Assembly (NCBI GenBank): GCA_030247885.1
Contig: JAPDRO010000005.1
Location: 930,001 to 994,000, forward strand
Direction: 5' to 3'
DNA: 64,000 bases
Source: Taxawa tesnikishii (nom. ined.)
Taxonomy: Eukaryota > Ascomycota > Dothideomycetes > Dothideales
Under the pieces are notes generated by a model. It had not been told where the DNA came from. It ran no database searches and worked only from the letters and a program-made list of their open reading frames with translations. Shown here in pieces: positions 24,539 through 35,975 of this stretch. Both the position numbers and the translations under genes were made by a program. Within the stretch, counting starts at the first letter, position 1; every line of letters starts with the position of its first letter.

Positions 24539-25403
24539 TCACGCCTTCTTTCCTTCTTTACTGCCGGAAGGATCATCGTACGGCCCAACACGATGTCCTA
24601 TGAACTTGCTTTCCAACCCATCATCCAAGTCCGCCGCGATGAGATCCGCACAATCTTCCAACTTAGTATCAAGATTCAGCTTCACGCCATTGACAACGAC
24701 CCCAATGAATGTCCCCACTATCGGAATGCTGCTCAGCCATTTACCGGACCAATTTCCGCCGGGCACGTCAATGCCTGCCACAAGAGTGTTACCGCGAGGC
24801 CGCAGAGAGAAGTCAGGCTCCGGACTGGCCGGCAACATCGTGCTGGGGCAGAACATAGACCATTTCATTTCCGACAAGGACTTGGTGCAGAGATAGTCAT
24901 ACGAGACCGTGTGCTCTCTGAGGACGGGGAAGCTGAATGTTGTCAGCACTTCTTCATTCATCGGCTTGGACTGCTTTGGGGCTCAAGACTTACTACGTGG
25001 CGATTCTCGTGCCCTTGGTTCCGGGAATATCTAACGCCGTTGCACCTGCGATGAACCAGCAACGCAACGGGTATCCAAGGGTTTTGGCAGCTTCTACCGC
25101 GGCGTCTGCGACTGCGTGAACGATGCCTTGGTGCTTATAAGGTTGCCAGGGCAGGAATGCGATGCCTCCGGATGCGTTGATGAGGCCATCGCATCTATGT
25201 TCGACAAGCGCATCGCGTATTGAATTGGCGTTCTCCGCATCGCCGCACACCACTGATACTGACGAAAGAATACTGGCAGGGAAGACGTCTCGCAGCTTCT
25301 TTTCGGAGCGAACGTAGACGATTACGTTGTGTTTGTATGCGAGCAGCGCTGGAAGGATTCGGGAACCTAGATTTCCCGTGGCACCTAGGAGCAGAACTTT
25401 CAT
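24539..25403 (-). CDS. NAD(P)-binding Rossmann protein (NmrA-like/atypical SDR)
   Basis: Predicted NAD(P)-dependent reductase, epimerase or redox-sensing protein; the substrate is unknown. The start MKVLLLGATGNLGSRIL at 25403 places the GxxGxxG dinucleotide-binding motif at the extreme N-terminus, as in atypical SDRs. An in-frame ATG 22 codons upstream (25469) is less likely. Exon 1 (25403-24994) contains VVCGDAENANSIRDALVEHR, typical of the NADB_Rossmann/NmrA second acidic segment, and GYPLRCWFIAGATALDI. A 61-nt intron (gtaagt to cattcag) joins to exon 2 (24932-24539): TY|FPVLREHTVSYDYLCTKSL, where Tyr and Lys may be the catalytic pair. The conserved tail reads FIGHRVGPYDD. It comes to 267 residues with clean phases and no frame break. 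It is next to a TauD dioxygenase on the same strand, 719 bp away; a joint role is only a guess. Confidence 0.82.
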
Positions 25404-26121
25404 TGCTCTGGAATCGAGGGGTAGAGAGAAGTGCCTGACAGTGGTTATGAAGTGATGATCGAAGCGCAATTATGGGTAGTGAGAAGCTTGATTATATACA
25501 AACCTGCACAATACCTAGAAAACCTAACGTACGAGAGTGTTGGATCTTGCGCCCGTAAAGCCACTGTAGGAGAGTGTTGGTACGTGATCTGATTGGTGGT
25601 CTCTGGATGGTATGTGGCTAATTAACAAGGCGCAGCTTTGTTGACTAGTGGAAGTCGTCAAAGTCGGCGAAATAACCTTCACAAACTCCGATCTCCGCGG
25701 TCAATTCATGATCTTCGGGCCAACACCACACCGCATAACTAGAAGCGGAGCATTCTGCGACGAGCATTGGCTCGTGCGCCTGCTCATCTTGGCTGTTTCG
25801 ATGGATGAATGACATTTTGATCCAGACTGCTGCCTGTAAACCGAAGTAATTGTAGAGATCTCCAATCACGTTGGTAGTAGCCGGAGGTTGCAGCGAGGGT
25901 GTACTGGTGATAATATCTTTGTCAAGCTTCGTTTACGAGATTTCTAGGATTGGCGAAGAATGCCTCATTTTTATATGGAAATCAATGTTAGGTAAACAGG
26001 TATCAACAGTTGGAATGGATTACTATAGAAGGCTCAAAACTCCGACCCGCTCGAACGCATGACAAAGCAATCATGGAATCGTGATATGGCTCGTGCAACT
26101 CGCGGAGCCCAGCCCAAGGCT
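25404..26121. other. Region between reductase-like gene and TauD gene
   Basis: About 720 bases that probably hold the reductase-like gene promoter. The one possible gene inside it is the short ORF listed separately at 25645-25869. Confidence 0.45.
25645..25869 (-). CDS. Possible small hypothetical protein, 74 residues
   Basis: I do not recognise it. The ORF starts MIGDLYNYFGLQAAVWIK and is Trp-, Glu- and Asp-rich (WCWPEDHELTAEIGV, YFADFDDF at the end). This is more protein-like than other short ORFs nearby. No signal peptide or membrane helix. It lies between the reductase-like gene and the TauD gene, same strand. It could be an exon of an unmodelled gene, an old fragment or chance. Confidence 0.2.
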   Translation of the reverse strand: MIGDLYNYFGLQAAVWIKMSFIHRNSQDEQAHEPMLVAECSASSYAVWCWPEDHELTAEIGVCEGYFADFDDFH

Positions 26122-27404
26122 TCAATCGTTGTAGTTCGACTGGCCGGCACCATTCTTGTTGACGGGAGGAAGCCCGTACCGGGCGTGCAGCTCCTCCTCC
26201 TGCGACTTGCTCGCAGGGTCGAGATATGGGCGCTCAGCGTGGCAAGCCACCCTGACGGCGTGGCGGCGGTGTGGCGCGAAGCCGTATGAGGCGGAGTGGT
26301 TCTGCGAGATTGTTAGAACCGCGCGAGGAGTATGCGAGGAAGATTAACTTACGCAGATGCGATTATCCCAGAATGCGACATCGTTCTTTCCCCACTGGAA
26401 GCGGACATGTAGCTCGTTGGTGGTAGAGATAACCTCGTTCAGATAGCTGATGATGTGGTCACTCTCGATCTTAGGTATGCCGACGATCTTGGTCACGAAA
26501 CCTGGGTTAAAAAGAGGGATTTCCAGCCCGTGACCGGGTTCGTGCGAATGAGAGGATGCTCGGTGACGACTGGTTCCCGGCGAACGATGCGGCCAAGAGC
26601 AACAGATCCGTCGGCTTGCATCTGTGCGGAGTGAAGCGCTGTGAGACCTTCGAGGTACTTTTGCATGGGAGCGGAGAGTGCGTCGTAGGCGGCGTATTGC
26701 GAGCTCCAGAGAGTGTCTCCACCGCCACCGATTGGAGGTCCAGTGAGGACCTTGAGCGAAGTGTAGGATGGGGGCTGGATCTCATAGGTAACCTGAACAC
26801 TTGTTAGGACTGATGTGCCGATGCTCATGTTTGGATAACCCACATCAGAGTGCCACAAGAAGGTCGGTGTGAACATGGCGCGCATGTCCCTGTTTCCTTC
26901 TGTGAACACAACATGGACATCTTCCAACCCTGGCTGTCTTGGCGTCGAGGTGGTTGCATGCTTGTGAAGGGTGCCAAAGTACTTTCCAAGCTCACGTTGA
27001 GCCTCAATGTCGAAGTTCTCCTGGTTGCGGAAGAAAACGACGCCACGAGTGGCGATCAAGCGGGCAAGGTCATTCTTCTGAGGTTCGGCGAGCTTGGTAA
27101 GGTCTACTCCGGAGATTTCAGTCCCGATCTTGGGATTGTAGTCCTGAATCCCGGTGGCTACGCTGAGAAGGTTGCCGAAGTTCTCATCGCCGTCCAAGCC
27201 ACGGTCATGATATGGCACCTCGGTGAGGGCGGGCCATTTGATGTTCGGGAAGGATGGGAGCAGGTGCTCGTACTCATAGTTCTCGTGTGTTTCGATCTTC
27301 GTACGGCCAGGCTCGTACTTCAGGGCCTGAGACTTAGTGGGCGGAATGGCAGTTGCATTATCTTGACTACTCAACACTGTAGACTCTTGCAGATATGGAG
27401 CCAT
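26122..27404 (-). CDS. TauD/TfdA-family Fe(II)/2-oxoglutarate dioxygenase (sulfonate/taurine type)
   Basis: Predicted cytosolic non-haem iron oxygenase that uses 2-oxoglutarate and O2, like yeast Jlp1, to hydroxylate sulfonates or related acids. Exons read 27404-26844, 26792-26353 and 26301-26122, about 393 residues. The iron ligands are HSD in FLWHSDV and the distal His in PHRRHAVRV, whose following Arg binds 2-oxoglutarate. Other landmarks are GTEISGVDLTKL and GDTLWSSQYAAYDALS. The 51-nt first intron (gtgggt to gttcag, branch ctaac) sits exactly after HSD, is free of stops and is a multiple of three, so it also reads through as coding. Exon 2 has one missing base at the A5 run 26509-26513 (plus strand): KSLFF should continue NPGFVTKIVGIPKIESD. 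A third intron-bounded exon ends NGAGQSNYND. Substrate not determinable. Confidence 0.92.
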
Positions 27405-30175
27405 ATTGTTGGGCTGTAAGAACCTGGGTAGATTGAGTCAGGAGCAGAGTCAAAGAACTGCAGAGACGTGGAAGTCTTGTGTATGGGTTATTCAGAGACA
27501 TGCAAGGACAACGAGGTACTTATACTTTTTGGAGTACGGACATGGCAATCCCTCATGATCGAAAGATGATTGCTATTCAACACGCAAGATGGCGTGATGG
27601 CGCATGGACTTGAACAAAGAAGGGTATGTTTTCCACTGCCGCTTCCCCGTCGTCTGAGGACAGGTAATACGGGGAGTCATACTGGGAGCCCAGATGCGCT
27701 AGTACAACTTCAACATGTAACAGCTTGTCTTACCGTCTCATTCAGCGTGGAATACTGTTGGTAAGCAACTTGTGACGAGCCAACCCGGCGAGCACTATAC
27801 GAAGGCCATGGAGGAAATTCACCGCTTGACCATGGATTCGATTGTTTGCGGGGCTAATGAACCCAGTATCGAAGCGACCGGGGCCTGATTGCGTGGCCGG
27901 CCGTCGATGTCGATGCTCTCGTCATTCCCCAAATAGACGAAGTGTGTGAGCGAAGGAAACGGAAGACGTGTCGTTGTATTTCGAAGAGCGCCGTCCAGGC
28001 TAGCCCCTGATCGGCCAATCGGGTATGTGCGTTCGACGCGCTAACACCCCAGCCTCTCCATTCCGGGGTTTCAAGCCGCATGTCACCATCGCGTGTGCAA
28101 AGCACGCCTTCAAATATTCGAACCATATCAACGACCACCGCCGCCCGGGCTCCGACTTCGATACAACCATGCAAGCGCTTTTTCCAAATCCCTTGCCTTG
28201 CACTGTTCGATCGAGTACCGGAAGGACAACTCTTCAAGTCATGAGGGCCTCCTCCCTCCCCAGCTACTTGATACCAGGTCTTGATCGTCCTCTATTTCCG
28301 CTTGCCATCTCTGTCGTGTGACTCGACTGTTCATCTGGACAGTGAGTTTTATCCTTCTTTAGTATCCGAATCCAGGCGTACGCCTTCCCTTGGCCCTGTT
28401 GCTCGTTTGAGGTTCCCCTCCTTGCTAGCGTATGTGGGGAGATGCGACACCAATGTCACCTTGATCACGGACTCGCCGGCCGGGGAACGCAAGAGGCTGT
28501 TGCCCAACTTAACAAGTGTTTACACCTGATGGTGTGCTGTTCATTGCGGGCGAGGCAGGCCTTGATCAGCACCACACGTTTGCTGCCTCGTCTCCCATAT
28601 CCCGCCTCGCGACTGGAAGCAAGCAAGCGACACTGCGTCAGAATATCCAACGACCGTCTGAGCCTCTTGTACCGACAACAGAAGCGTTGCTTGTTCATTA
28701 CGCTCCTCTCCTCATTAGCTCACGGGCACCTCTACGTCCGCTCGGTGGAGCTTCAGAAACCTTCTCTTCCTGAAGCCACCGGGACGGTTCACAGCATTAC
28801 TGGAGTGGCATATCGGAAGGCTACTTCGTACCATCGTCTCCAAAATGCTGTAGGGATCTGTGTTGGCGATCCGTGTGGCCAACCAATCATGAGCAGGCGA
28901 TAGCTCCCAGCCGATAACGAAGCTCTCCAGCCAAGACATACTCAAGTGGAAGCCCAGCGACCCCGGTCAACGCTCTTCAAAAGAATGGACTATACTGTTA
29001 AGAGATCTTGGTATCATGTACTTCCCTTGTTACACGCGATGCGCCCAAGTAACTGAAATCTGTATGGCAAGAATAGCATCAGCCCTTCTCTTCCACTTAA
29101 TCTAAGGCGTTCACGGCAACAACGATCTGATCATTTCTCTTCCACCGCTCCTTGATTCGTCGTGGTCTTGCATGGTGACCTTCAGCTCGTCATCAGACGG
29201 ATCGTCGGGCAGGACGCGTAGTGGCAAACAAAACCACCATGACGCCCTTCGATAAGACACATGATCATCAAAGTGGCAAGTTCAAAGCTGACTACTGCCC
29301 CACATACGCTAGGAAATTTTAGGTGAACACTTCCATCGCCTCCTGGATTCACGAGCGGACCATTCCCGGGACCGTACGCGATCATCCATCAAACCGCAGA
29401 CGTCATTGCTGCCGCGACGTAGTGACACTGCGCCGCCCACGTGCATCGTGGTGACGGTTTGGATGAATCTACAAGGATTTCGAACTCCCATCTGCTCTGT
29501 ATTCTGTTACCCTGCAGGGAAGGGCTGAGAATTGCTGTGGACGAATAATCCGGATGACACAAGGGCCAGCCCGAACTGCCTTCCAGAACACAGGAACTCG
29601 ATGAATACATCTACTGCATTCAATGCCATTCCCGAAGCTGAGATATACGCATTGGTTTACCGCACTTCCAGTGACATTGGCCCTCACTGCTCCTACCAAC
29701 GTAGTCTGGAAGAGGATGTAGACATTCGTTTCTCCGAGCTCCTCGAAAGTCTATCGAGTCACGCAGTGGTCACATTTGGCATAACATCGAGTGTCCCTTC
29801 ACACGTGCGAAACGGGACATGCTGGCGGCCCCGTTGAGAGTACTGGCACTCTGCTGGTCGTCGAAGGGGATGCATTGTCAGATCGTGGGAAGGAGCATCA
29901 AGACTTCTGGGTATTGGTTCGTGAATTGTGAGACAGCTTCAATGAAGAAAATGCTCCTTCACTTGTATCACATGTCCGGATAGTGTTGGCCATGTTTCTG
30001 TTTTTCCGCGTTCTGATGTAGCTTGTGCTTTACGCATGCGCAGGTTCGATTGTGCTGCACTGTTGATTACGCTAGCGCTCATTTGTTATCGCCTCTTTTC
30101 GAGAGTGCAAGCCATGAACGGCTCAAAATCATGCGGATGCCGTTTAGGTCATAGCTGCGCCCGAACTCATTCCCA
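27405..30175. other. Gene-poor stretch of 2.8 kb
   Basis: The longest stretch without a supported gene. I checked both strands. ORFs up to 153 codons (plus strand 28442-28903; minus strand 27854-28237) lack domain motifs, exon continuity and biased composition. No terminal inverted repeats, tandem repeats or RNA gene seen. It contains the TauD promoter at its left edge. It could hold a non-coding transcript or an old unrecognisable insertion. Confidence 0.5.
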
Positions 30176-31555
30176 TCAACCATTGCTCGACTGCCACCAT
30201 CCCTCATAGTTGAACTTCAGCACTTCGTTGCCCCAAGACCACCAACCCGAAACCAGATATCGAGCGAACACCTCCAACGCGTGATATCGCGATGGGTCCG
30301 GCATCAAAGGCTCTATCAGTTCCTTCAAGCAAGGCTTCCTGGAATGGAGATCCGGGACTCCTGCAATGACTCTGCGTGTGACATCTCTGGTGGTTTCTCC
30401 AGCATAATCACCGTGCTTCCTCTTTCTGCCTAGTAGCAGCACCTCGTAAGGCTTCCGCCATAGTGAGTAAATCGCCGTGACGGGTTCGCCTTTACGCGTC
30501 GTCTTGACCCAAAGCCACTCTTCTTCTAATTCAACGCCCCATGTTGCAAAAATGCCGTCTTCGCCTAGAACAAAGTCTCTGACTGCAGGTTTGTTCGTGA
30601 TCCATATGCCAACAAGGCCACCTTCGGCGAGCAGCATATCAAGGTTCGTTTCAAATACAAGATTGCCCAAGTCCCAAAGGGAGTCGACGACCTGGTAGGG
30701 AGCGTTGCCCGACTTCTTCGTGCGCCTGACAGAAGCGTTTGGCCAAGGCGGATCCATAAGGATGAAATCGAATTTGCGCGACACGTCTCTCTCCTGTGCA
30801 ACATGACGAACTGCGGCGTGGAAATTACTTACGTGACCAGAACAATCTCCATGCAGAAATGCTGCCCAAGGAGGTACCCGGAAAATGAAAGGCTCTCCGT
30901 TGTTTTTGGAGATTCCAATGCGTCGACAAGCACAGCTGTCGCTCCTGGAGTGATTGTCCCACGCTCTTTTCTCGTTACTGTTTCGTTCGCGAAAGGGATA
31001 TGAACACACATCCTCTGGTTGCGGAGGGTCAACCCACTCGACGGTATACTTGTCTGCACCACCGTACGAAGCTAGATCTAGAAGCAGATCGGGAGGCAAG
31101 TCCTGTACCTGCAGCCTTCGAGGTGTGCTTGTATTGTTGTTTGCGCCAGTCTCGCGGGGAGAAATCATGAGCTGGGAACTGTTTGCATCCAGACTACTCG
31201 CCTTGCGTTTCTTTGGTCGCTCTAGGTTACTCTGAACGAAGGGCCGTGGCAAGCACCAGTCCCCTTCATGTTGTGCTCTGATCGTCGAGAGAGCCTCCTG
31301 TATTACTTTTCGATACGATTCATGTACTGCTTGATCCCCTGCCTTGGCCGCCAGGTTGTCTCTTGCCGCCTTTGATTTTGGCTCTGTACTGGGAAAGGGC
31401 AAATCGTGTGGAACGCAAGACAGTAGATGGTCGTGGGACGGGTGATCCAATGAGCCCTGGGCCGCAGCAATAGAGCGCGGTATGTCTATCAGCGTTATTG
31501 ATCTGTCATCGTTCTGATAGAGGATGCCTGACCGAGCAGTCGGCCGCAATGACAT
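30176..31555 (-). CDS. MT-A70 family N6-adenine methyltransferase, METTL4-like
   Basis: SAM-dependent N6-adenine methyltransferase. METTL4 relatives act on U2 snRNA (m6Am) and have been reported to act on DNA. It is a single exon from MSLRPTARSGILYQND at 31555 (an upstream in-frame ATG at 31681 is less likely), 459 residues. The catalytic signature DPPWPNAS lies near residue 267 in FDFILMDPPWPN. The MT-A70 fold continues with ALAEGG-like LLAEGGLVGIWITNK, then EEEWLWVKTTRKGEPV, and ends with KPCLKELIEPL, then FARYL and GWWSWGNEVLKF. The W-x-WGNE tail is characteristic of METTL4 rather than METTL3/14 (Ime4). The N-terminal 200 residues are poorly conserved. The gene is divergent from the LEU5-like carrier with only 318 bp between starts. 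No frame break. Confidence 0.93.
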   Translation of the reverse strand: MSLRPTARSGILYQNDDRSITLIDIPRSIAAAQGSLDHPSHDHLLSCVPHDLPFPSTEPKSKAARDNLAAKAGDQAVHESYRKVIQEALSTIRAQHEGDWCLPRPFVQSNLERPKKRKASSLDANSSQLMISPRETGANNNTSTPRRLQVQDLPPDLLLDLASYGGADKYTVEWVDPPQPEDVCSYPFRERNSNEKRAWDNHSRSDSCACRRIGISKNNGEPFIFRVPPWAAFLHGDCSGHVSNFHAAVRHVAQERDVSRKFDFILMDPPWPNASVRRTKKSGNAPYQVVDSLWDLGNLVFETNLDMLLAEGGLVGIWITNKPAVRDFVLGEDGIFATWGVELEEEWLWVKTTRKGEPVTAIYSLWRKPYEVLLLGRKRKHGDYAGETTRDVTRRVIAGVPDLHSRKPCLKELIEPLMPDPSRYHALEVFARYLVSGWWSWGNEVLKFNYEGWWQSSNG

Positions 31556-31873
31556 CCTCGTGAGGATTTGGTTAACTGTTGGGCGGTGGAGCGGTAGAAC
31601 AACTCGAGCCGTCTTCAGCGCCGTCAGTATCAAACATCCAGCCGGCAACACCCGTCCCCGGGGCCGGGGCCACACTTGCAATAGCCTCGGCTGGCTTCCT
31701 TCCAGTTCCGCTGCGGACTGCGGTCATCATTCTTGGACAAGGAAAACCACGCAAGCACATGCACATGCGACTAATTACTATTTGTCTCTAGGTACTTTCC
31801 GGCATACTCTACTGTACACCACAACCGGAACCAGGACCTCCATGTTCTGAACGTTTCCCCTCACGGCTTGTAG
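31556..31873. promoter_or_regulatory. Compact divergent promoter, METTL4-like / LEU5-like
   Basis: 318 bp separate two outward-facing start codons. A GC-rich block (cccggggccgggg, about 31656-31668) lies in the middle. No TATA box is evident. Confidence 0.5.
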
Positions 31874-33173
31874 ATGCCCGCGAGCATCGCAGGCCGCTAT
31901 GCCTCGCACAGTAATACATCGTCGAACGGATCACCAGAGATGACGACAATTTCACCAGATGAGGCGCTCCCACCAGGAGGGGAAGCGCGTCAGCCCTCGA
32001 TATGCCCGACCGACCATTCCTCTATTGTACCGCTGCAGAGCAAGCGCAAGGCACCCATAAGCAAGCAGAGCTGGGATTATGTGTTGCGAAGTGGGTTAGC
32101 TGGAGGGCTGGCAGGATGCGCGGTATGTAGCATCGAGAGACGAACGGCATTCTCTGGGAACAAGAACATACGGCTGACAGAAGGCATCCGCAGGCCAAAA
32201 CGGTTGTTGGACCTCTCGACCGTGTCAAGATTCTGTTCCAGGCGTCCAACCCACAGTTCAAGAAATACACGGGCTCATGGCTGGGAGTAGTCAAGGCCAT
32301 GCGCGACATCTATTCCGCTGATGGAACAAGAGGACTGTTTCGGGGCACTCTGCAACGCTGTTGCGTATCTTCCCGTACGCCGGCATCAAATTCTTAGCCT
32401 ACGAACAAATCCGAGCCGTCGTTATCCGGAACAAAGAGCAAGAGACGCCGCTACGACGGTTCTTGAGTGGTAGTTTGGCGGGCACCTGCTCAGTATTTTT
32501 CACCTACCCTCTCGAGGTGATTCGCGTCCGTCTCGCATTCGTGACCAAAGCGCACGCCAGAGTGTCCTTGGCGGACATCTGCAAGACCATCTACAACGAA
32601 CACCCTCCAGCCGTCCGAGCATCTACCCACGTGGACACGTCTTCAGTCACCCGCGCTGCAGCAACAACCATATCCGCCACGACGGGAGTCATCAGCAAGG
32701 TAACCCCTTCTTCCGGCCTCGCCAATTTCTTTAGAGGCTTCACACCCACATTATGGGGCATGCTGCCCTACGCCGGTTCCTCGTTTCTCACGCACGACAC
32801 AGCCGGCGATTGGCTGCGTCGCCCCTCCATCTCAAAGTACACCACATTGCCACAAAAGCAAGGCCAGTCTCGCGATCCTAATAAGCCGGTCCCACTTAAG
32901 TCCTGGGCGGAGCTCACAGCGGGTGGCTTCGCAGGTTTTGTCTCTCAGACGCTGTCCTATCCGCTTGAAGTTGTTCGGAGAAGAATGCAAGTCGGCGGTG
33001 TTGTTGGCGACGGCCACAGGTTGGGAATGGCAGAGGTGGCGGGGAACATCTGGCGTGAGGCGGGCTGGAGAGGATTCTACGTCGGACTAGCGATTGGTTA
33101 CGTCAAGGTTATACCCATGGTTGCGACGAGCTTCTACGCGTACGAGCGCTGCAAGCTCTGGTTTGGGATATAG
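31874..33173 (+). CDS. LEU5: Mitochondrial carrier (SLC25), LEU5-type CoA carrier
   Basis: Inner-mitochondrial-membrane carrier. The Leu5/SLC25A16/42 branch is linked to coenzyme A uptake into the matrix. Exon 1 (31874-32122) ends [12 protein letters not shown] 71-nt intron is removed and exon 2 (32194-33173) resumes [16 protein letters not shown]. The three carrier repeats are visible by their Px(D/E)xx(K/R) motifs: [15 protein letters not shown] and YPLEVVRRR. Branch-typical residues are [19 protein letters not shown] and [12 protein letters not shown]. One base is missing in GGGG 32342-32345, so GLFRG leaves frame just before [13 protein letters not shown]. Corrected length is about 409 residues. 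A 60-residue Ser/Pro-rich N-terminal extension precedes the first helix. The CoA role is inferred from family. Confidence 0.9.
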
Positions 33174-33669
33174 AAAGCGGAGGATTTCGCGATCGTGTTG
33201 CATTTCTTGAGAAGACGCATGGCATTGTGGGCGTTCAGGGAGTATAGGGCGAGTGTTGGATTACTTGGGAACTTCTTAGAAATGGACAGCGAAAATGCAA
33301 AAGCGTGAGCAAGAACGCAAACGAAAGCGGCCCGGCATGTACATATTGTTTCCCCTCCGACATTTTGCGTTCGTATGCCTACAATACATTTGGAAACAAG
33401 AGCCAAGCAGATGCCCATTCACTTCGGGTTTACCCGAGGTTAAATCGGGTTCCGAGACCGGCTCTGTTCCACCGCTGCCTTCCACCGCTTCTCCACACGG
33501 CGTTTCCTTCTCTCTGTACAATTCATGTAAGAATCAACAGTAAGATATTCTCTGCAATTCGCGACTCAACCCTGCCACGGAGTATCCCGCAGCTGCATAC
33601 GACGATCCTAGCGCTATAAGCGGTGCAGGCCTGATTGACTCATTCTCTGGCCGCCGGTGCAGTGCAAAA
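33174..33669. other. Intergenic, LEU5-like 3' side to MFS promoter
   Basis: About 500 bases. No gene or repeat recognised. It probably holds the 3' untranslated region of the carrier and the MFS promoter. Confidence 0.5.
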
Positions 33670-35255
33670 ATGGCGCATACAGTAAGTAAATCTTGCACGA
33701 GACCAGTCCTGCGACTGCTTCTCTATTCCATAGCACATATTCTTATACGTTGTTGTAGAAAATGCCCTTCCTTCGTAACCCCATTGTATGGCTTTATCAT
33801 GAATTCGGCGTCGCTTCTGTCTACCATACCGGCCGGGATGCATGGCTTATCATTCTGGCCCGGTGCTGTCGCATGTTCGCCTACGGAGCCAATTCCCTAA
33901 TTATCGCGCTCTTCTTCTCCTCTCTCAACTTTTCAGATTTTCAGATCGGCCTCTTTTTCACATTGACGCTTTTTGGAGATGTTCTCCTTTCTCTTTTCCT
34001 GACCCTGATCGCTGATCGAGCCGGCCGCCGACGCGTTCTTTTTGCGGGCGCACTGCTCATGGTCACCTCAGGGGCTGTGTTCGCCATCTTCGAAAACTTT
34101 TGGATCCTCCTTCTTGCCGCTGTGGTCGGCGTTATCAGCGCAACTGGTGGCGACTTCGGACCCTTTCGTTCGATTGAAGAATCCACAATATCACACCTCA
34201 CTACGCCTGATACACGCTCAGATGTGCTTTCGTGGTACGTGGCAACATCGAGTCTGGGATCAGCTGCTGGTACCGAGTTTGCTGGACGTGCCGTTGACCT
34301 CTTGCAAAATACCTACGGATGGGCGTTGCCGGAGGCATACCATGCGATATTTTGGTTGTACGTAGTGATGGGAGCAACAAGCATCGTCTTCACACTCTTG
34401 ATGAGCGCGAAGTGCGAAGTTGAAGACACACCTGCGGAGACCGAGGCCTCCTACACGCTCCTCAATGAGCAAAGGGCGGAGGACGACGGTGGTGAGGATA
34501 GCGAGGAATTGAGACACCAACCCAACAACAAGCCCGGGACTGCTCAGAAGACGAGCTACATTGCTCAAATATCCTCGGAAACGCGTACGATCATGTACAA
34601 GTTGTGGTTCCTCTTGACTGTGGATTCCTTAGCTGATGGTATGGTATCGATGTCGTTGACCAACTACTACGTGGACCGGAAGTTTCACCTCTCCAAATCA
34701 ACACTCGGGGACATAACTTCGGCGGCCTACTTCCTAGTGTTTCCATCCACCGTCTTTGCTGGTCCGCTCGCTCGATACCTTGGTCTCATCAAGACGATGG
34801 TTTTCACGCACCTCCCGTCTTCCATGGCTGTCCTGCTCTTCCCGATCCCTAGAGGAGTGCCAATGACCGTTACTTTGCTCTTCATCCGAATGGGTCTGAA
34901 CAACATGGATCAAGCGCCAAGATCCGCCTTCATCGCAGCGGTGGTGAAACCGGAAGAGCGCACTGCGGTTATGGGGATCACCAGCATGTTAAGAACCTTG
35001 GCTTCGGCTACCGGCCCTAGTATCACAGGCTCACTTGCTGGCAGTAACAAGTTCTGGATTGCTTTCCTGGCTGCGGGAGCTTTACGGATCAGCTACGATA
35101 TGGGGTTGTTCGCTATGTTCGTGAATATGAAGCTGTACACACACGAAACGAAGAACCCGATTCATGATCCAAGACGGTCAAATGATGAGGAAGAGACGGT
35201 GGAGTTGACGGAGTTGGAACCGGCGCAGCGGGCGGCGGCGGCGAGAGTAGAATAA
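33670..35255 (+). CDS. Major facilitator superfamily permease, 12-helix type
   Basis: Membrane transporter of unknown substrate. The main exon begins at 33759/33762 (MPFLRNPIVWLYHEFG). An upstream mini-exon, ATGGCGCATACA (33670-33681), with a perfect gtaagt donor splices in phase across a 77-nt intron to give MAHT|KMPFLRNP, so I prefer the upstream start. The cytoplasmic loop 2-3 signature is ADRAGRRRVLFAG, followed by GDFGPFRSIEE. A hydrophilic central loop (roughly residues 220-275) separates two six-helix bundles. The second half contains MSLTNYYVDRKF and MGLNNMDQAPRSAFIAAVV. The C-terminus is acidic and then Ala-rich. About 500 residues. No frame break. It is not a recognisable sugar porter or drug-efflux subfamily, and the family beyond MFS_1 cannot be fixed by eye. 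Confidence 0.88.
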
Positions 35256-35975
35256 CATAGAGATGAGGCAACCGGTATTGTTCGTCTACTCCACTTTAAT
35301 TCCGTTTCAAGTGTCAACAAATTAGATTACGAGCACGGCTACGGAGTTCTCGCAAACTTCCCGCGTCATGCAGAGCTGCGCCCGACAGGTCCTGAGAGAC
35401 CGGAATTGAAGTGTAATAGCAGAGATGCATGCGTACATAGCTGAATTACGCGGTTAACGATTGCAGTGGGCACCGCGTTCAGACTGGGGAATTCAAGCCC
35501 ATACTCGATGCGGCGAGGCCAAAATCCTGAAGAAGATATCTCTCCGCTAGAACTTACTTCTCGGAGCTTGTGTGATCGAATGCCGAGTCAGTGTAGCCAC
35601 TTCATAGTCAATGACAGGTAGTGTCGCAGAGGAGCTGCCTGTCACACGTATTACCACGTTCCGCTCCAGAGAGGTCACAGTGGTATGGCCACGTCATGCG
35701 GAAGACTCCGTTCTGTAGAGCAAGCCGGCCCAGACCAACACTGGCTTTGGTGAACTCAATAGGAGAGAGTATAGAACGGATCTATCTCGTGATGAATGTT
35801 CTCAGTGATACGGTTCGATGGAAGTTGTATATCCGGAAATAGCCGAACGCCAAGACCTCCGCCAAATTCGAGATTCAATGTGGGCAGAATTTCTGGAAGC
35901 GCTGATTGACGTTGCATAGCAAATCGCGCCCCTCATCTCGCTGCCCTTATATACTCACAAACATACACCTTCAAT
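35256..35975. other. Intergenic between MFS permease and eIF3h
   Basis: 720 bases with no supported gene. It probably contains the eIF3h promoter. Short ORFs only. Confidence 0.5.
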
